A stretch of 64,000 nt of DNA from Flavobacterium sp. (GTDB lineage: Bacteria > Bacteroidota > Bacteroidia > Flavobacteriales > Flavobacteriaceae). The stretch lies in NCBI RefSeq assembly GCF_017744675.1, contig NZ_JAGIAV010000003.1:162719-226718 (forward strand), in the 5' to 3' direction. Positions 44,921-54,062 of this stretch are shown piece after piece (positions within the stretch are counted from its first letter, which is position 1; each line of letters starts with the position of its first letter). A model generated the notes under the pieces. It saw only the letters and a program-made list of their open reading frames with translations. It had not been told where the DNA came from and made no database searches. A program made the position numbers and the translations under genes.

Positions 44921-46210
44921 TTACAATCTTCTACGTTTATTCTTTCGTTTTATTCGGTTGGCAAATGCCTCTTCTTCATAATCTTCTCCCTGCGATTGAG
45001 GCAGTAAACTTCCGAAAGCCTCAAAAATATTGCTGTCCTGACCGTTTTCGGGTATATCTTCCTTCCCTGAAAAGACAGTCGGGCTGTTTGGCTCGTTGAT
45101 CTGATTTTCTGCAGTAATAATTTTCTGTGAAGCAGTGTTTTCTTTCTGTGGCAGGTCTGCCTTACTGGCATTATTCCACCAGCCATTAAATGCATTGGCC
45201 GAAAGGTTTTTAGCCAGCTCAGAACCGTTCCATACTATTTTAGAATTAAGGTCTATAAAAGTCATCCCGTAAATGCGCCCCGCCTCATTTCGGCGCACCA
45301 CGGCATTGATGCCCTGTTCCAACAGCTTTTTCTTAAACTCCGATTCGTTAGAAGCAGTCTGCATTGCGGATTCGATCATGCTTTTAATAGCTTCCTTTGC
45401 GGGGCTGGCTTTTAGTTTTTTTTTGTTCTGCATATAGCGGGACTGCAGTTGCACTAATCCGGCACCTTTGCCAAAAAGCGAAGCCTTGAAGGGATTGCTT
45501 GCTTTTTCCCCCTTGTCATTCAGGGCAAAATAGACCAGTCCCTGTTTGGTAATCCCGTTATATTCGCCCCTGATTTCTTCGGCTGTAATATTGAAAAGGG
45601 AGAGGAGGGCATTGTATGCCCCGAAAGTCTGGAACTGGTAATGTTTTGGAATATGCGGGATAACCGAAGCCATCTGGCTTTTTATATCGCCCTCTTTGTA
45701 ATCTATGGGTTTTAATGCAGGAATCCTCGGGTCGTGCTTTTTATCAATAGCTGGACTCAGGCTGTATTCTTTTTCAAGTGTCCGGCAGACAGCCATCGAA
45801 CGCCTTTTCTCGAACTTGTCTGATATCTTCCTGCCGTCCTCGTCCACGCATACAGAGACGATGTGGATATGGGGGCGGTCAATATCAGTATGCTTGAATA
45901 CCGCAAAGGGCTGGCCTGCATACCCCATCTGCTTCATATACTCCTGAGCCATATTCTCAAAATCGGCATCGCTTACCTTGTCTTTAGGATCGGGATTGAG
46001 CGAGATATGAAGTATCGGTTTTTCAGTTTTTCGGTTGGCCAGCAGATTCAGTTCAAAAGAGCGTAACAGCTTTTCCATGGAATAGCTCCCGTCAGGCGAT
46101 TCGATAATCTTCTGGGTGAAGAGAACCTGCGCATTCTGTTTCTCGACCTTTTGAAAGTTATAGGCCATTGCGCCGTATAAACTGCTTCCTCTTGAGATTT
46201 TAGCCACCAT
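44921..46210 (-). CDS. MobB-type relaxase, unit C
   Basis: This 429-residue relaxase has Y17 (GAMAYNFQKV) as a likely nicking Tyr, PILHISLNPDP and the HUH motif DRPHIHIVSV (H114-I-H116). The Lys/Arg-rich end is MobB-like (RIKRKNKRRRL). It is in an operon with the MobA gene upstream. It belongs to the Bacteroidota conjugative-transposon type and differs from the unit B relaxase, so the two mob systems were acquired separately. Confidence 0.95.
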   Translation of the reverse strand: MVAKISRGSSLYGAMAYNFQKVEKQNAQVLFTQKIIESPDGSYSMEKLLRSFELNLLANRKTEKPILHISLNPDPKDKVSDADFENMAQEYMKQMGYAGQPFAVFKHTDIDRPHIHIVSVCVDEDGRKISDKFEKRRSMAVCRTLEKEYSLSPAIDKKHDPRIPALKPIDYKEGDIKSQMASVIPHIPKHYQFQTFGAYNALLSLFNITAEEIRGEYNGITKQGLVYFALNDKGEKASNPFKASLFGKGAGLVQLQSRYMQNKKKLKASPAKEAIKSMIESAMQTASNESEFKKKLLEQGINAVVRRNEAGRIYGMTFIDLNSKIVWNGSELAKNLSANAFNGWWNNASKADLPQKENTASQKIITAENQINEPNSPTVFSGKEDIPENGQDSNIFEAFGSLLPQSQGEDYEEEAFANRIKRKNKRRRL

Positions 46211-46239
46211 GCTTAATCTTTTTTATACTATTTTAGCCT

Positions 46240-46677
46240 TTAATGATCTTTTTTAAGATAGTTTGTTTCAAATTCTTGGGTCAGCTCCACAATCTTATTC
46301 CCTAAAACGGCCAGTTCTATAGTCAGCTTTTCCAGCTTGTACAGATATGCCAGGGCTTTCTTTTCTGAAAAATTAGTATTCAGCATTTTTACTGCCTGAT
46401 TGTAATTTACACCCACAGCCCTGAACTGCCCGAATAAGGCAGTCAGGCGCACATAATATTCCATTGCCGTCTTGTCAACCTTGATCGTTTTGATGCCCTT
46501 CTGAAAGATGCAGGCCGTAATAAAGTGCGCCTTTGCATTCATTCCTGACTCTTCAAACAGGGAGAGGAACCGGGCATTCTCATGTGCATTCAGGCTGATG
46601 GAATAGCGGTGGACGGCAGGGTCATTTTTAGGATGCCTGCCTCCCTTATTAGGGCTGGTTCTGCTGCTCTTTTCCAT
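46240..46677 (-). CDS. MobA-type relaxosome protein, unit C
   Basis: This 145-residue RHH-type protein (HRYSISLNAHENARFLSLFE) has the shared signature FGQFRAVGVNYNQAVKMLN. It lies 29 bp upstream of the MobB start, same strand. It likely binds oriT with MobB. Confidence 0.9.
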   Translation of the reverse strand: MEKSSRTSPNKGGRHPKNDPAVHRYSISLNAHENARFLSLFEESGMNAKAHFITACIFQKGIKTIKVDKTAMEYYVRLTALFGQFRAVGVNYNQAVKMLNTNFSEKKALAYLYKLEKLTIELAVLGNKIVELTQEFETNYLKKDH

Positions 46678-46699
46678 GATCAGTGGTGCATTAATTTAT

Positions 46700-47170
46700 T
46701 CACAGCCTTAAGCGGTTTTTCCCTGGCCTATTTATATCCTGTTCCTTGTCCTGATCCTCTTTAATCCTCAAGGGCAGATTGGTTCGCTGTCTCAGTGATT
46801 CTTTTTCGCTTGGGGTTAGATTGTCCCTTGCAGGATTATTTATAAATTGGAAGACCGTTTTAACCGGCCCCATTATATCCGGATACTTCTCAGGCTTATG
46901 TTCAGGCTTCTTTGTCTTGCCATTGATTTTTACTGCCAGCAGTTTTTTTAAAAGCCTGCCAAGCCCTGTTTTTGTTCGATTCTTAAGCTGTCTGATAAAA
47001 TTGGAAAAGAAATTGGATAAAATGTCCCCGCCCTTGTCTGCCTGCATAAAGGGGGCGTTTGTCGTATCCCTCTTTTTAATTTTCTTCTTTTTTTCCTCTT
47101 CAGGTCTTGGCGGTGCAAATGGCTTTTTCTTTTTTTTCAGATCCCTATCTTTATGCTTGTCTTTTTCCAT
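46700..47170 (-). CDS. Lys-rich hypothetical protein upstream of mobA
   Basis: From the ATG at 47170 (MEKDKHKDRDLKKKKKPF) this is a 156-residue very basic protein with low-complexity Lys/Glu/Pro runs, a helical middle (ILSNFFSNFIRQLKNR) and the end INRPGKNRLRL. It is co-oriented with mobA and mobB. It could be a DNA-binding mobilization accessory. No family recognised. Confidence 0.55.
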   Translation of the reverse strand: MEKDKHKDRDLKKKKKPFAPPRPEEEKKKKIKKRDTTNAPFMQADKGGDILSNFFSNFIRQLKNRTKTGLGRLLKKLLAVKINGKTKKPEHKPEKYPDIMGPVKTVFQFINNPARDNLTPSEKESLRQRTNLPLRIKEDQDKEQDINRPGKNRLRL

Positions 47171-47514
47171 GATCTTGATTTTAAGGGAAAAGATAATCAT
47201 AAGGGTTTTAATGTTATTGATTTTGGCACTTTAAGGCAGTGAATGGCTGTAGCTGTCCAGTTTGAGAAGGGATGGGTTTTATATTCTGCCCAAAGAAAGA
47301 ATAAAAAGAAAACCAAGGTAGGACGTGATGGATCAGCCTGTCCAAAAGACTACGGCATAATGCCTTGCTCGTATCCTCACAAGCCACCCTGCGGGACTTA
47401 TTCCGTTTCCTTTTGGCCTGTCTGCATCCCGCCCTGAAAAAACTGCTTTCTTTTTCTTTTTTCCGTTTTTCTGTTTTCTTTTGGAAAATATATTTGAGGT
47501 TTTTATATATATTC

Positions 47515-47715
47515 ATATACTGCCCGATATGAAGATATATGTGCTTCTATAAACACAAAGGCAGGTACTGATGCAGGTGCGTAAAAGCATATATCTGCAA
47601 AAGCATAAAAGCGTGCTTGCATAGGTACATCCCTGCATCTGCATTTACTTGCAGGATTGTATAGGTATGTAGATATGCAGGCCTTTACAGGCATATTCTC
47701 ATAAGCCAGCTTGCA
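47515..47715. repeat. TGCA-rich degenerate repeat region
   Basis: TGCA occurs about nine times in some 200 bp, often as GCATATATCTGCA-like or CTTGCA-like phrases, with many TAGGTA/ATAGGT near-repeats. No exact unit length is clear. It lies upstream of the mob operon of unit C and may be a transfer or replication origin, or decayed repeats. Confidence 0.45.
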
Positions 47716-47861
47716 TATCCCAACATAACAACTCAGGAAATAAAAGCAGAAAAAAATCTCAAATGAAGACTGTCCGGATTTTTAATGCTATTACGGCTCG
47801 CCACAGCCCCAAAGGCTGATTTTAAGAAGCGGTATAAAACTTGAAATTAGGCACAATAAAA

Positions 47862-47880
47862 AAAGGGCTTCGAGCCCTTT
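47862..47880 (-). terminator. Stem with T-run
   Basis: AAAGGGCT (47862-47869), a 3-base loop, AGCCCTTT (47873-47880). On the minus strand a long T-run follows. Confidence 0.7.
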
Positions 47881-47921
47881 CAGTTTAAATCCATCTGTAA
47901 AATTATTTTCGAGAGAAAATA

Positions 47922-47975
47922 GCAAGTTGTGTTCTGAGATGCTTGAAATACTTTCCGCATCTCAAAACAACTTGC
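47922..47975. repeat. Long imperfect hairpin at the right end of unit C
   Basis: Arms of about 20 bp (47922-47942 and 47957-47975) share GCAAGTTGT/ACAACTTGC and GAGATGC/GCATCTC with one base bulged. The outer arm GCAAG...CTTGC resembles the oriT-like hairpin of unit B (35699-35735). It may be oriT or an attachment end. Confidence 0.5.
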
Positions 47976-48040
47976 CCTTGCAGGGGGCTGAAAAAAACTC
48001 CAAAGTCGTTTTTATTGATTGCATAACTATTTTTAAGTGA

Positions 48041-48084
48041 TGTAAAATGGATCGTTTTTTACAAATTTTGGATCGTTTTTTACA
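48041..48084. repeat. Two direct repeats upstream of the MauE-like gene
   Basis: GGATCGTTTTTTACA occurs at 48049-48063 and 48070-48084, 21 bp apart (two helical turns). TGTAAAA (48041-48047) mirrors the TTTTACA of the first copy. The spacing suggests a regulator site controlling the gene at 48224. Confidence 0.5.
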
Positions 48085-48223
48085 TCAATCCTTTGTTCGG
48101 TTTATTTTAATTTAGATTTATAAAATACTTATAAAGTGGATATTATAAAAAAAACATCTATCAGGCTATTTTGATATGCCTTAAGTCAGATAATAAAATA
48201 TTATAAACATTAAAAGCAATGGC

Positions 48224-49711
48224 ATGAAAACATCAATATCTAAAAATATCATAGCCGACATAATCTGCCTGCTTTATATCCTGCTTTTTGTTTATGCAGC
48301 TATAAGCAAGCTGCTTGATTTTGAGAACTTCCGTATTCAATTGGGACAGTCACCTTTATTAAGTGCGTTTGCCGGATATATTGCATGGATGGTACCTATA
48401 CTTGAATTATTTATTGTATTGCTTATTGTTTCAAAAAGGTGGAAAATTATGGGGCTTTTTGGAGCGTTGTGCCTGATGGTTATGTTTACCGCATATATTT
48501 TCATTATTTTAAATTACAGCCCTTTTGTTCCTTGTTCCTGTGGAGGAATTCTGCAGAAAATGGGATGGGGGGAACATCTTATTTTTAATTGTGTTTTCAT
48601 AATGCTGGCCGCAGCAGGTATCCTGATACTGCGCCGGGGTGTGCCCAAGGCACACTTTATTTCAAAACCTGCTGCACTGGCCAGTGCCTTTTCTATGACA
48701 ATATTTTTCAGCATAGGTATTGTTACTCTGCTCTTCATGCTATCAGAAGACATAATCCATCACCGAAATAATTTTGTCCGCCGTTTTTATCCTGGATTGG
48801 CCAGCCCAATTTTTGAAAAAAAATTGGATGTCAACAGTTACTATCTGGCTGGATTTGATAATGGTGAAATCTATCTTGGCAATATCACGGCACCACTTAC
48901 GGTAACAATTCTCGATACCCTTTTGCGCAAACAGGAGCGCTATATGATTTCGCTTTCGGACACCCTATTAAATTTTAGATCCATTAAAGTTGCCGTTCGT
49001 CCTCCATATTTCTATGTTTTTGATGGTTCGGTTCCCTGTCTTTTTAGCGGCAGGACATCAAACTGGCAAGCTCAGTTATGGCCTAATAAAAAAGCATTCT
49101 TCACGAATTTTGAGCCTATTGATTCTGCAACAGTAGCTTTTAGGGGTATTGATTCCAACTCAAAAGAAAATGTTTTGGGTACTGTATCTGCCCACCCGGG
49201 TTCAAACCTGCGATTGTCTGACAAATTACTGCAGAAGCAGATTGATGGGGTATTTGATACCGATGGAATGCTACTCTATAATGCCCAAAAACAAGAACTG
49301 ATCTATTCTTACTACTACCGGAACCAATACGTCGTTGCCGATAAAGATCTCAACTTGAAGTACCGCGGAAAAACAATAGACACCAATACGATCGCAAAAA
49401 TTAAGGTTGCCTTTCATTCCAAGGAAAAGCAGAGCCAGTTAGCGGGCCCGCCTCTTATTGTAAATAAAGATGCAGCAACCGATGGCAAATACCTTTATAT
49501 AAATGCAGGCCTAATGGGAAAGTTTGAGCGCAGCTCCATGTGGCAAAAAGCGTCTGTTATCGATGTGTATGATATTGACAAAGGCACATATATTTCCAGT
49601 TTTTACATCTATAATAAAGGAGATAAAAAGGTAAGACAGTTCAGGATCAACAGTAGCCGTCTCGTTGCCTTTTTTGGGGAAGATATAGTTGTGTATAAAA
49701 TTCACTATTAA
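48224..49711 (+). CDS. MauE/DoxX-like membrane protein with C-terminal extracytoplasmic domain
   Basis: Residues 1-175 hold about five TM helices with the MauE/DoxX-type layout, including C104-S-C106 in FVPCSCGGIL, like the redox cysteines of this family. The remaining about 300 residues form a beta-rich domain, apparently extracytoplasmic (LAGFDNGEIYLGNI, YYYRNQYVVADKDLNLKYRG, ending VVYKIHY), perhaps propeller-like. It is followed by the gene of a small Cys-rich exported peptide, so a role in its disulfide/redox maturation is plausible. The fusion is inferred by length. Confidence 0.75.
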   Translation: MKTSISKNIIADIICLLYILLFVYAAISKLLDFENFRIQLGQSPLLSAFAGYIAWMVPILELFIVLLIVSKRWKIMGLFGALCLMVMFTAYIFIILNYSPFVPCSCGGILQKMGWGEHLIFNCVFIMLAAAGILILRRGVPKAHFISKPAALASAFSMTIFFSIGIVTLLFMLSEDIIHHRNNFVRRFYPGLASPIFEKKLDVNSYYLAGFDNGEIYLGNITAPLTVTILDTLLRKQERYMISLSDTLLNFRSIKVAVRPPYFYVFDGSVPCLFSGRTSNWQAQLWPNKKAFFTNFEPIDSATVAFRGIDSNSKENVLGTVSAHPGSNLRLSDKLLQKQIDGVFDTDGMLLYNAQKQELIYSYYYRNQYVVADKDLNLKYRGKTIDTNTIAKIKVAFHSKEKQSQLAGPPLIVNKDAATDGKYLYINAGLMGKFERSSMWQKASVIDVYDIDKGTYISSFYIYNKGDKKVRQFRINSSRLVAFFGEDIVVYKIHY

Positions 49712-49792
49712 CAGTATAAAGAACTACTGATCAGCAGCAGGGTAAGGTTGAAAACCTGTAACAGAGTAAACCGTAACTTAATATTAGAAACC

Positions 49793-50050
49793 ATGAAAAA
49801 TAGATTTTTCAAACCGGGGCTGCAAATTGCAGCCATTCTAATCGCAGCATTCGGTGCCTTCGCTTTTAACCAGGCACCCGCAAAAGATGCTTCGTTAGCA
49901 ATCGTTTTTGGTAGAATGCCAGTTAGCTGTGCTGACACCAATATCGAGTGTACAACGGATCAAATCGGCCCATTGTGTAAAAGCGGCGTTACGACGCTTT
50001 ATGAATGGGACGGCAGCGGCTGTGCGCAACCATTGCACAAAAAACCATAG
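49793..50050 (+). CDS. DUF6520-like small exported Cys-rich peptide
   Basis: This 85-residue protein starts at the ATG at 49793 (the upstream in-frame ATG at 49748 is less likely). It has a signal segment (LQIAAILIAAFGAFAF) and a mature part of about 55 residues with four Cys (C46, C53, C62, C77) and a Gly-rich WDGSGC end. Its type matches DUF6520 family proteins of Bacteroidota, whose function is unknown. It is 81 bp after the MauE-like gene and ends in a strong terminator. Confidence 0.8.
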   Translation: MKNRFFKPGLQIAAILIAAFGAFAFNQAPAKDASLAIVFGRMPVSCADTNIECTTDQIGPLCKSGVTTLYEWDGSGCAQPLHKKP

Positions 50051-50074
50051 TGGTTTGTGCATGCTTTAAAATTC

Positions 50075-50100
50075 AATGCCGGAACATTTGTCCCGGCATT
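50075..50100. terminator. Bidirectional terminator between convergent genes
   Basis: AATGCCGG (50075-50082) pairs with CCGGCATT (50093-50100). It separates the peptide gene and the S9 peptidase operon. Confidence 0.88.
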
Positions 50101-50104
50101 GTTA

Positions 50105-52666
50105 TTAATTTCCTAAAATATCGTTCCCAATACCTTTCAGGTAGTAATCAAACCAATTGTGAATCCTGTCGGAAAGGTCTTTACAGGCTTCGGGTGCCGC
50201 CAAAGCATGGCCTTCTCCCGGATAAATAAGCATTGTATGTTTTTTGCCCAGCCTTCGAAGTGCCAAATGCATCTCCAAACTTTGTTCCCATTTAACTGAA
50301 CCATCCTGTTTTCCGTGCCATGTTAACAGTGGCGTCGTAATACCTATCGCTTGGGCAATTGGAGAATTTTCAATATAACCGCCATAATTCTCATAAAGCG
50401 ATTTACCTATCCTATGCTGCCCGCTTTCATACCTTTGATTTTGCGCCTGTTTGGCTCGAATTTCCAAGACACCGCTAACCATGTCAGTAACACCGGCACC
50501 GGCAACAGCCGCAGCAAACATTTTTGACTGCGTTATTATAAAAGAGGCTTCATAACCGCCATAGGAATGCCCAATTAAACCTATACGGCTTGTATCAGCA
50601 ATACCGAGTTTTATAACAGCTTTTACTGCACTCTCCACACAATCAACTGCCGATCTGCCTGGCTCGCCAATTTGATAGGTGATGTCCGGGTACAGCACCA
50701 AATACCCTTCAGAAGCATAATTTAATGGACTGAACCCAATACTGTCATATTGAGTGGGTTTAGAGTAGCTATGAAATAAGTAGGATTGCCTTTCATATAT
50801 CGAGACAATCATCGGGTATGTTTTTCCGATGCTAAAATTAGTTGGATAGTATAACTTCCCCTGCAAATTATTCCCGCGAGCATCCGTGTATGAAATGAGC
50901 CTGACTGTTGCTTTTTCGAAATTGTCTTCATGCGCATTGCTTCGTAGCAGAACCTCGGATCTGCCATTTGCAAGAAACATTAACTTTGGAGCGCTTACAG
51001 CAGTTTCGCTGATGAAGATATAGGCGTTCTTAGTATGTGCCTTTTTTAAGCGGGAATTTTTTGCAGCTGTGTAAAACAGCTTTTGCAGCTCCCTTTTGTT
51101 CCAATAAAAATACCCCGTTGCTTTATCGTCCCCTTGGGATTCCAGAACCAATCCATTGTCAGTGTTGTAGCATGCACTTACAAAATTGAAGCTGTTAACC
51201 TTTGACTCCTGTTTGTTGGCAGCCGATAGCCGGTAGGTAATGCCATGTTTAAAGCCATCGGTGATTCGCTGCCTGTTTTTGCCATCGGGGGACATCAGCC
51301 AGATATCATAGCGGTCATAAATAATGGCCTTGCCATCGGAAGTCCAATCAGGAGTTCCATAGGGTTGCGATGGCGATGGGCGGTCATTTTCAACATCTGT
51401 TAACGGTGTGCCCATGGTATCGGTCAGACACGAATGCTTCATTGTTCTGGTATCATATACCCACCAATTTTTGAGATCAAAGTAGCTAATGAATCGCCCA
51501 TCAGGAGATGCCCCCATGGTCAATAGCTTGCGGTTTTGTTTTTTAGCCAGCAATGTTGTGGCGCCCGTTTCTATATTTGTAATATAAAAATCAGCATAGC
51601 CATAAACATCGTATTGGGGCTCATAGTCCTGCAGATGATAGGCCACAAAATATCTGTAATCCGCTGTGAAAATTCCAACAGGACGTCCTTGCGTTGCAGC
51701 CTGTACAATCTTGTCCTGCTTTGGAATCCATACCGTTACCATCGGTGCATATTCGTAGTTTCCGTAGATTTTTTCACGTGGATATTCCCAGACAGTTTCC
51801 GAATCCCACACCTCGGGTATTATAGCAGCAGCAACAGGTTTCTCCTTTACGCAATGAAAAATAATTCTATTGCCGTCAGCGCTTATATCTAAAGCTGTAG
51901 AGCCAAGAGGCCTATCAATGCACCGATCCTTTAATTCTTGAAATGTTTTACTATCTAGCATTTGTAAGGCAGCAGCGGTCTGGACGTTTTGGCAATAGCC
52001 AATATTGTAAGCGCCTTTGCTTTTCTCCATAAAGGCAAGCGTATTCCCATTTGCAGACCAAACGACATCACTAAATTCAGAGTCTTTTGCAATGGCTATT
52101 GGCGTAAATTTTCCGCCATGCTGCGGCTGCAGCAGCAATATGCTATTGGAAGTAATGCCTACAATACCGGTTGCCTCATGAATGCTAAAAGACAGTATTC
52201 CTGGGTAAAAATGCTCACTATCGTTATTAAGGTTGACGATCCGCAATCCCTTTTTTTCATCATTGGCTTCCAATGCGACCAAGAATTTTCCTTTGTTGAA
52301 AAATTCTGCCTTGACAATATCATTGAATGATTTGGCAGTGCCTGTATTGAGGTTGCGCAAAAGCAGATTCCTTCCAGATGCGAAAAGCTTAACATGTTTA
52401 CTATCCCCGCTAAAAGTGGCATCGATGCAATCAGGGTATGCAATCTTTTTACCAGTCTTTACATTTTGTATAAAGAGCGTGTCAATACCGGTATCATAAT
52501 CCAGAATGTAGCTTATCCATTTGGCATCAGGAGAAAGCTGCTCGTTTGTCAATGTATTCCATTTGTCTGCGTCAGTCCATTGCATTTTTTTCTTTTGAAC
52601 CTGGCTGCAAATCGTGCCAATCCAGAACAGCATGGTTATGATTATATGGCTATTTTTACTCATCAT
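50105..52666 (-). CDS. S9-family prolyl-oligopeptidase-like serine peptidase
   Basis: This 853-residue protein has an N-terminal hydrophobic signal segment and a WD-like propeller region over about residues 25-560. The alpha/beta hydrolase catalytic domain has S701 in GHSYGGY, D788 in WHGKQDGSVKW and H820 in PGEGHAL. It is probably periplasmic or outer-membrane associated. It follows SusD by 2 bp and reads with SusC/SusD, so it may process a peptide taken up or exported through that pair, possibly the DUF6520-like peptide nearby. Confidence 0.92.
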   Translation of the reverse strand: MMSKNSHIIITMLFWIGTICSQVQKKKMQWTDADKWNTLTNEQLSPDAKWISYILDYDTGIDTLFIQNVKTGKKIAYPDCIDATFSGDSKHVKLFASGRNLLLRNLNTGTAKSFNDIVKAEFFNKGKFLVALEANDEKKGLRIVNLNNDSEHFYPGILSFSIHEATGIVGITSNSILLLQPQHGGKFTPIAIAKDSEFSDVVWSANGNTLAFMEKSKGAYNIGYCQNVQTAAALQMLDSKTFQELKDRCIDRPLGSTALDISADGNRIIFHCVKEKPVAAAIIPEVWDSETVWEYPREKIYGNYEYAPMVTVWIPKQDKIVQAATQGRPVGIFTADYRYFVAYHLQDYEPQYDVYGYADFYITNIETGATTLLAKKQNRKLLTMGASPDGRFISYFDLKNWWVYDTRTMKHSCLTDTMGTPLTDVENDRPSPSQPYGTPDWTSDGKAIIYDRYDIWLMSPDGKNRQRITDGFKHGITYRLSAANKQESKVNSFNFVSACYNTDNGLVLESQGDDKATGYFYWNKRELQKLFYTAAKNSRLKKAHTKNAYIFISETAVSAPKLMFLANGRSEVLLRSNAHEDNFEKATVRLISYTDARGNNLQGKLYYPTNFSIGKTYPMIVSIYERQSYLFHSYSKPTQYDSIGFSPLNYASEGYLVLYPDITYQIGEPGRSAVDCVESAVKAVIKLGIADTSRIGLIGHSYGGYEASFIITQSKMFAAAVAGAGVTDMVSGVLEIRAKQAQNQRYESGQHRIGKSLYENYGGYIENSPIAQAIGITTPLLTWHGKQDGSVKWEQSLEMHLALRRLGKKHTMLIYPGEGHALAAPEACKDLSDRIHNWFDYYLKGIGNDILGN

Positions 52667-52668
52667 CT

Positions 52669-54045
52669 TTAGTATCCGGGGTTTTGGTATAAGTTACTGT
52701 TTGAAATGATTTCTGCCTCCGGTAGCGGAAACAGGACATGGGTAGCCTGCCACGAGGGTTTGATTGCTCCAATGACCGTTGCTGCTTTATTTGTTCGTAT
52801 TAGGTCAAACCAGCGGTGTCCCTGTTCGGTAAAAAGTTCCAATCGTCTTTCTCCCATAATTGCTTCTAGCATATTTTCAGGGCTTGAGGAGATATTGTCA
52901 GAAAGTCCAGCCCTGTGACGGATTACATTCAGATCTGCATGTGCACCGTCCAAATCACCAAGGTGCGCGCGCGCCTCAGCCCGGATCAAATATTGTTCGG
53001 ACAATCGAAGCATTATCGTAAATTCCTTGGACGTACCGGTGTTTATTATTTGTTTGTATTTGAAGGGGTAATACCAAGTATTGGTTCCGTTTGTGGCGCT
53101 TCCTATCCAGTTTGTACGGCGCAAATCTCCTGTGCTGAATGCGTTTACAAATGTATTATCAAGGGCGAAAAAAGGCGGTGGTGTTGCAGTAAATACAAAC
53201 GTTCGTGCATCAATGGTAGTAGTTCCCGAGAGTCCTGCGTGAAGCGACCATATCGTTTCACTGCTTTCTTTTAAAAAGACAGCAGCCGGATCCTGTACTA
53301 TTGCATATAGTGGATTACCGATTACTGTGCTGGATTCGGCATCGGCTGATGCCCAATTTTCATTGTACAGGTATACGCGGGCAAGCAATGCCGAAGCAGC
53401 TGCTTTGTTTGGCCTTACTCTAAAAGAAACAGCGTATGCATCGGGCAGCATTGTTTTCGCCAGTGATAAATCAGCAATTATTGCTTGATATACTTCAGGT
53501 ATGGATTGTCTATGAACCACTGCATTAACGTGGTAATCTGTTGTGGTTATGTATGGGATTTTACCGAAAACATTCATTAGGTGAAAATGCAGCAGCGCAC
53601 GAATAAACAACGCCTCACCTTTGAGTTTTTCCTTGTCGGCAGCCTCTATTGATTCAGAGTTTTCCAACCCTTTAATCAGTGCATTTGCTGCGTATATCTG
53701 ACCATAGCCCGTGTTCCAGAAATTTGCAACGGATGAGTTCATTGCACTGACAGTATGGTTATAATACGGTGCAGCGGCGGAACTGCTGCTATAAGCAACC
53801 AGCTCGTCTGAATAGGAAGCCATTAAAGCAGATAGTCCCTGACCGTTTCCAGATATAAGGCCACTCTCCCGCATCCGGGCATAGATATCTGACAATGCTG
53901 CCGTAACTGTTGAAACATCATTAAAAACCGTTTCGCCCGTAAGCTGTGTTTGCGGTAAATCTACCTCTGTGAAACTCTCGCAGGCCCCAAAGCAACTCGC
54001 CAGCGTTAGAATCAATACTATTTTTAAAGAATTATATGTTTTCAT
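52669..54045 (-). CDS. SusD/RagB family lipoprotein
   Basis: This 458-residue protein has the lipobox LASCFGAC (the second Cys is lipidated). Typical SusD features are the early TPR-like helices (FWNTGYGQIYAANALIKGL, LFIRALLHFHLMNVFGKIPY) and the end AIMGERRLELFTEQGHRWFD. It is a surface-binding partner of SusC and lies 17 bp after SusC. The substrate is unknown; no glycosidase is nearby, so a peptide substrate is possible. Confidence 0.95.
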   Translation of the reverse strand: MKTYNSLKIVLILTLASCFGACESFTEVDLPQTQLTGETVFNDVSTVTAALSDIYARMRESGLISGNGQGLSALMASYSDELVAYSSSSAAAPYYNHTVSAMNSSVANFWNTGYGQIYAANALIKGLENSESIEAADKEKLKGEALFIRALLHFHLMNVFGKIPYITTTDYHVNAVVHRQSIPEVYQAIIADLSLAKTMLPDAYAVSFRVRPNKAAASALLARVYLYNENWASADAESSTVIGNPLYAIVQDPAAVFLKESSETIWSLHAGLSGTTTIDARTFVFTATPPPFFALDNTFVNAFSTGDLRRTNWIGSATNGTNTWYYPFKYKQIINTGTSKEFTIMLRLSEQYLIRAEARAHLGDLDGAHADLNVIRHRAGLSDNISSSPENMLEAIMGERRLELFTEQGHRWFDLIRTNKAATVIGAIKPSWQATHVLFPLPEAEIISNSNLYQNPGY

Positions 54046-54062
54046 TGTATATAGCTTTTAGA

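Larger units (their letters stand above)
47171..48223. other. Long non-coding right end of unit C
   Basis: No convincing gene is seen in about 1 kb. Contents: CCCTGCGGGACTTAT (47397-47411) and AACTGCTTTC (47451-47460) shared with the unit B mob region, a TGCA-rich stretch (47515-47715), a terminator-like stem (47862-47880), a long hairpin (47922-47975) and direct repeats (48049-48084). ORFs predicted in these repeats are low-complexity artefacts. Confidence 0.6.

Noticed and set aside
47503..47694. 63-codon ORF in the TGCA-rich region
   Set aside because: It only translates degenerate repeats.
47515..47715. Possible CRISPR array
   Set aside because: Repeats are short and irregular, with no constant repeat/spacer length and no cas gene nearby.
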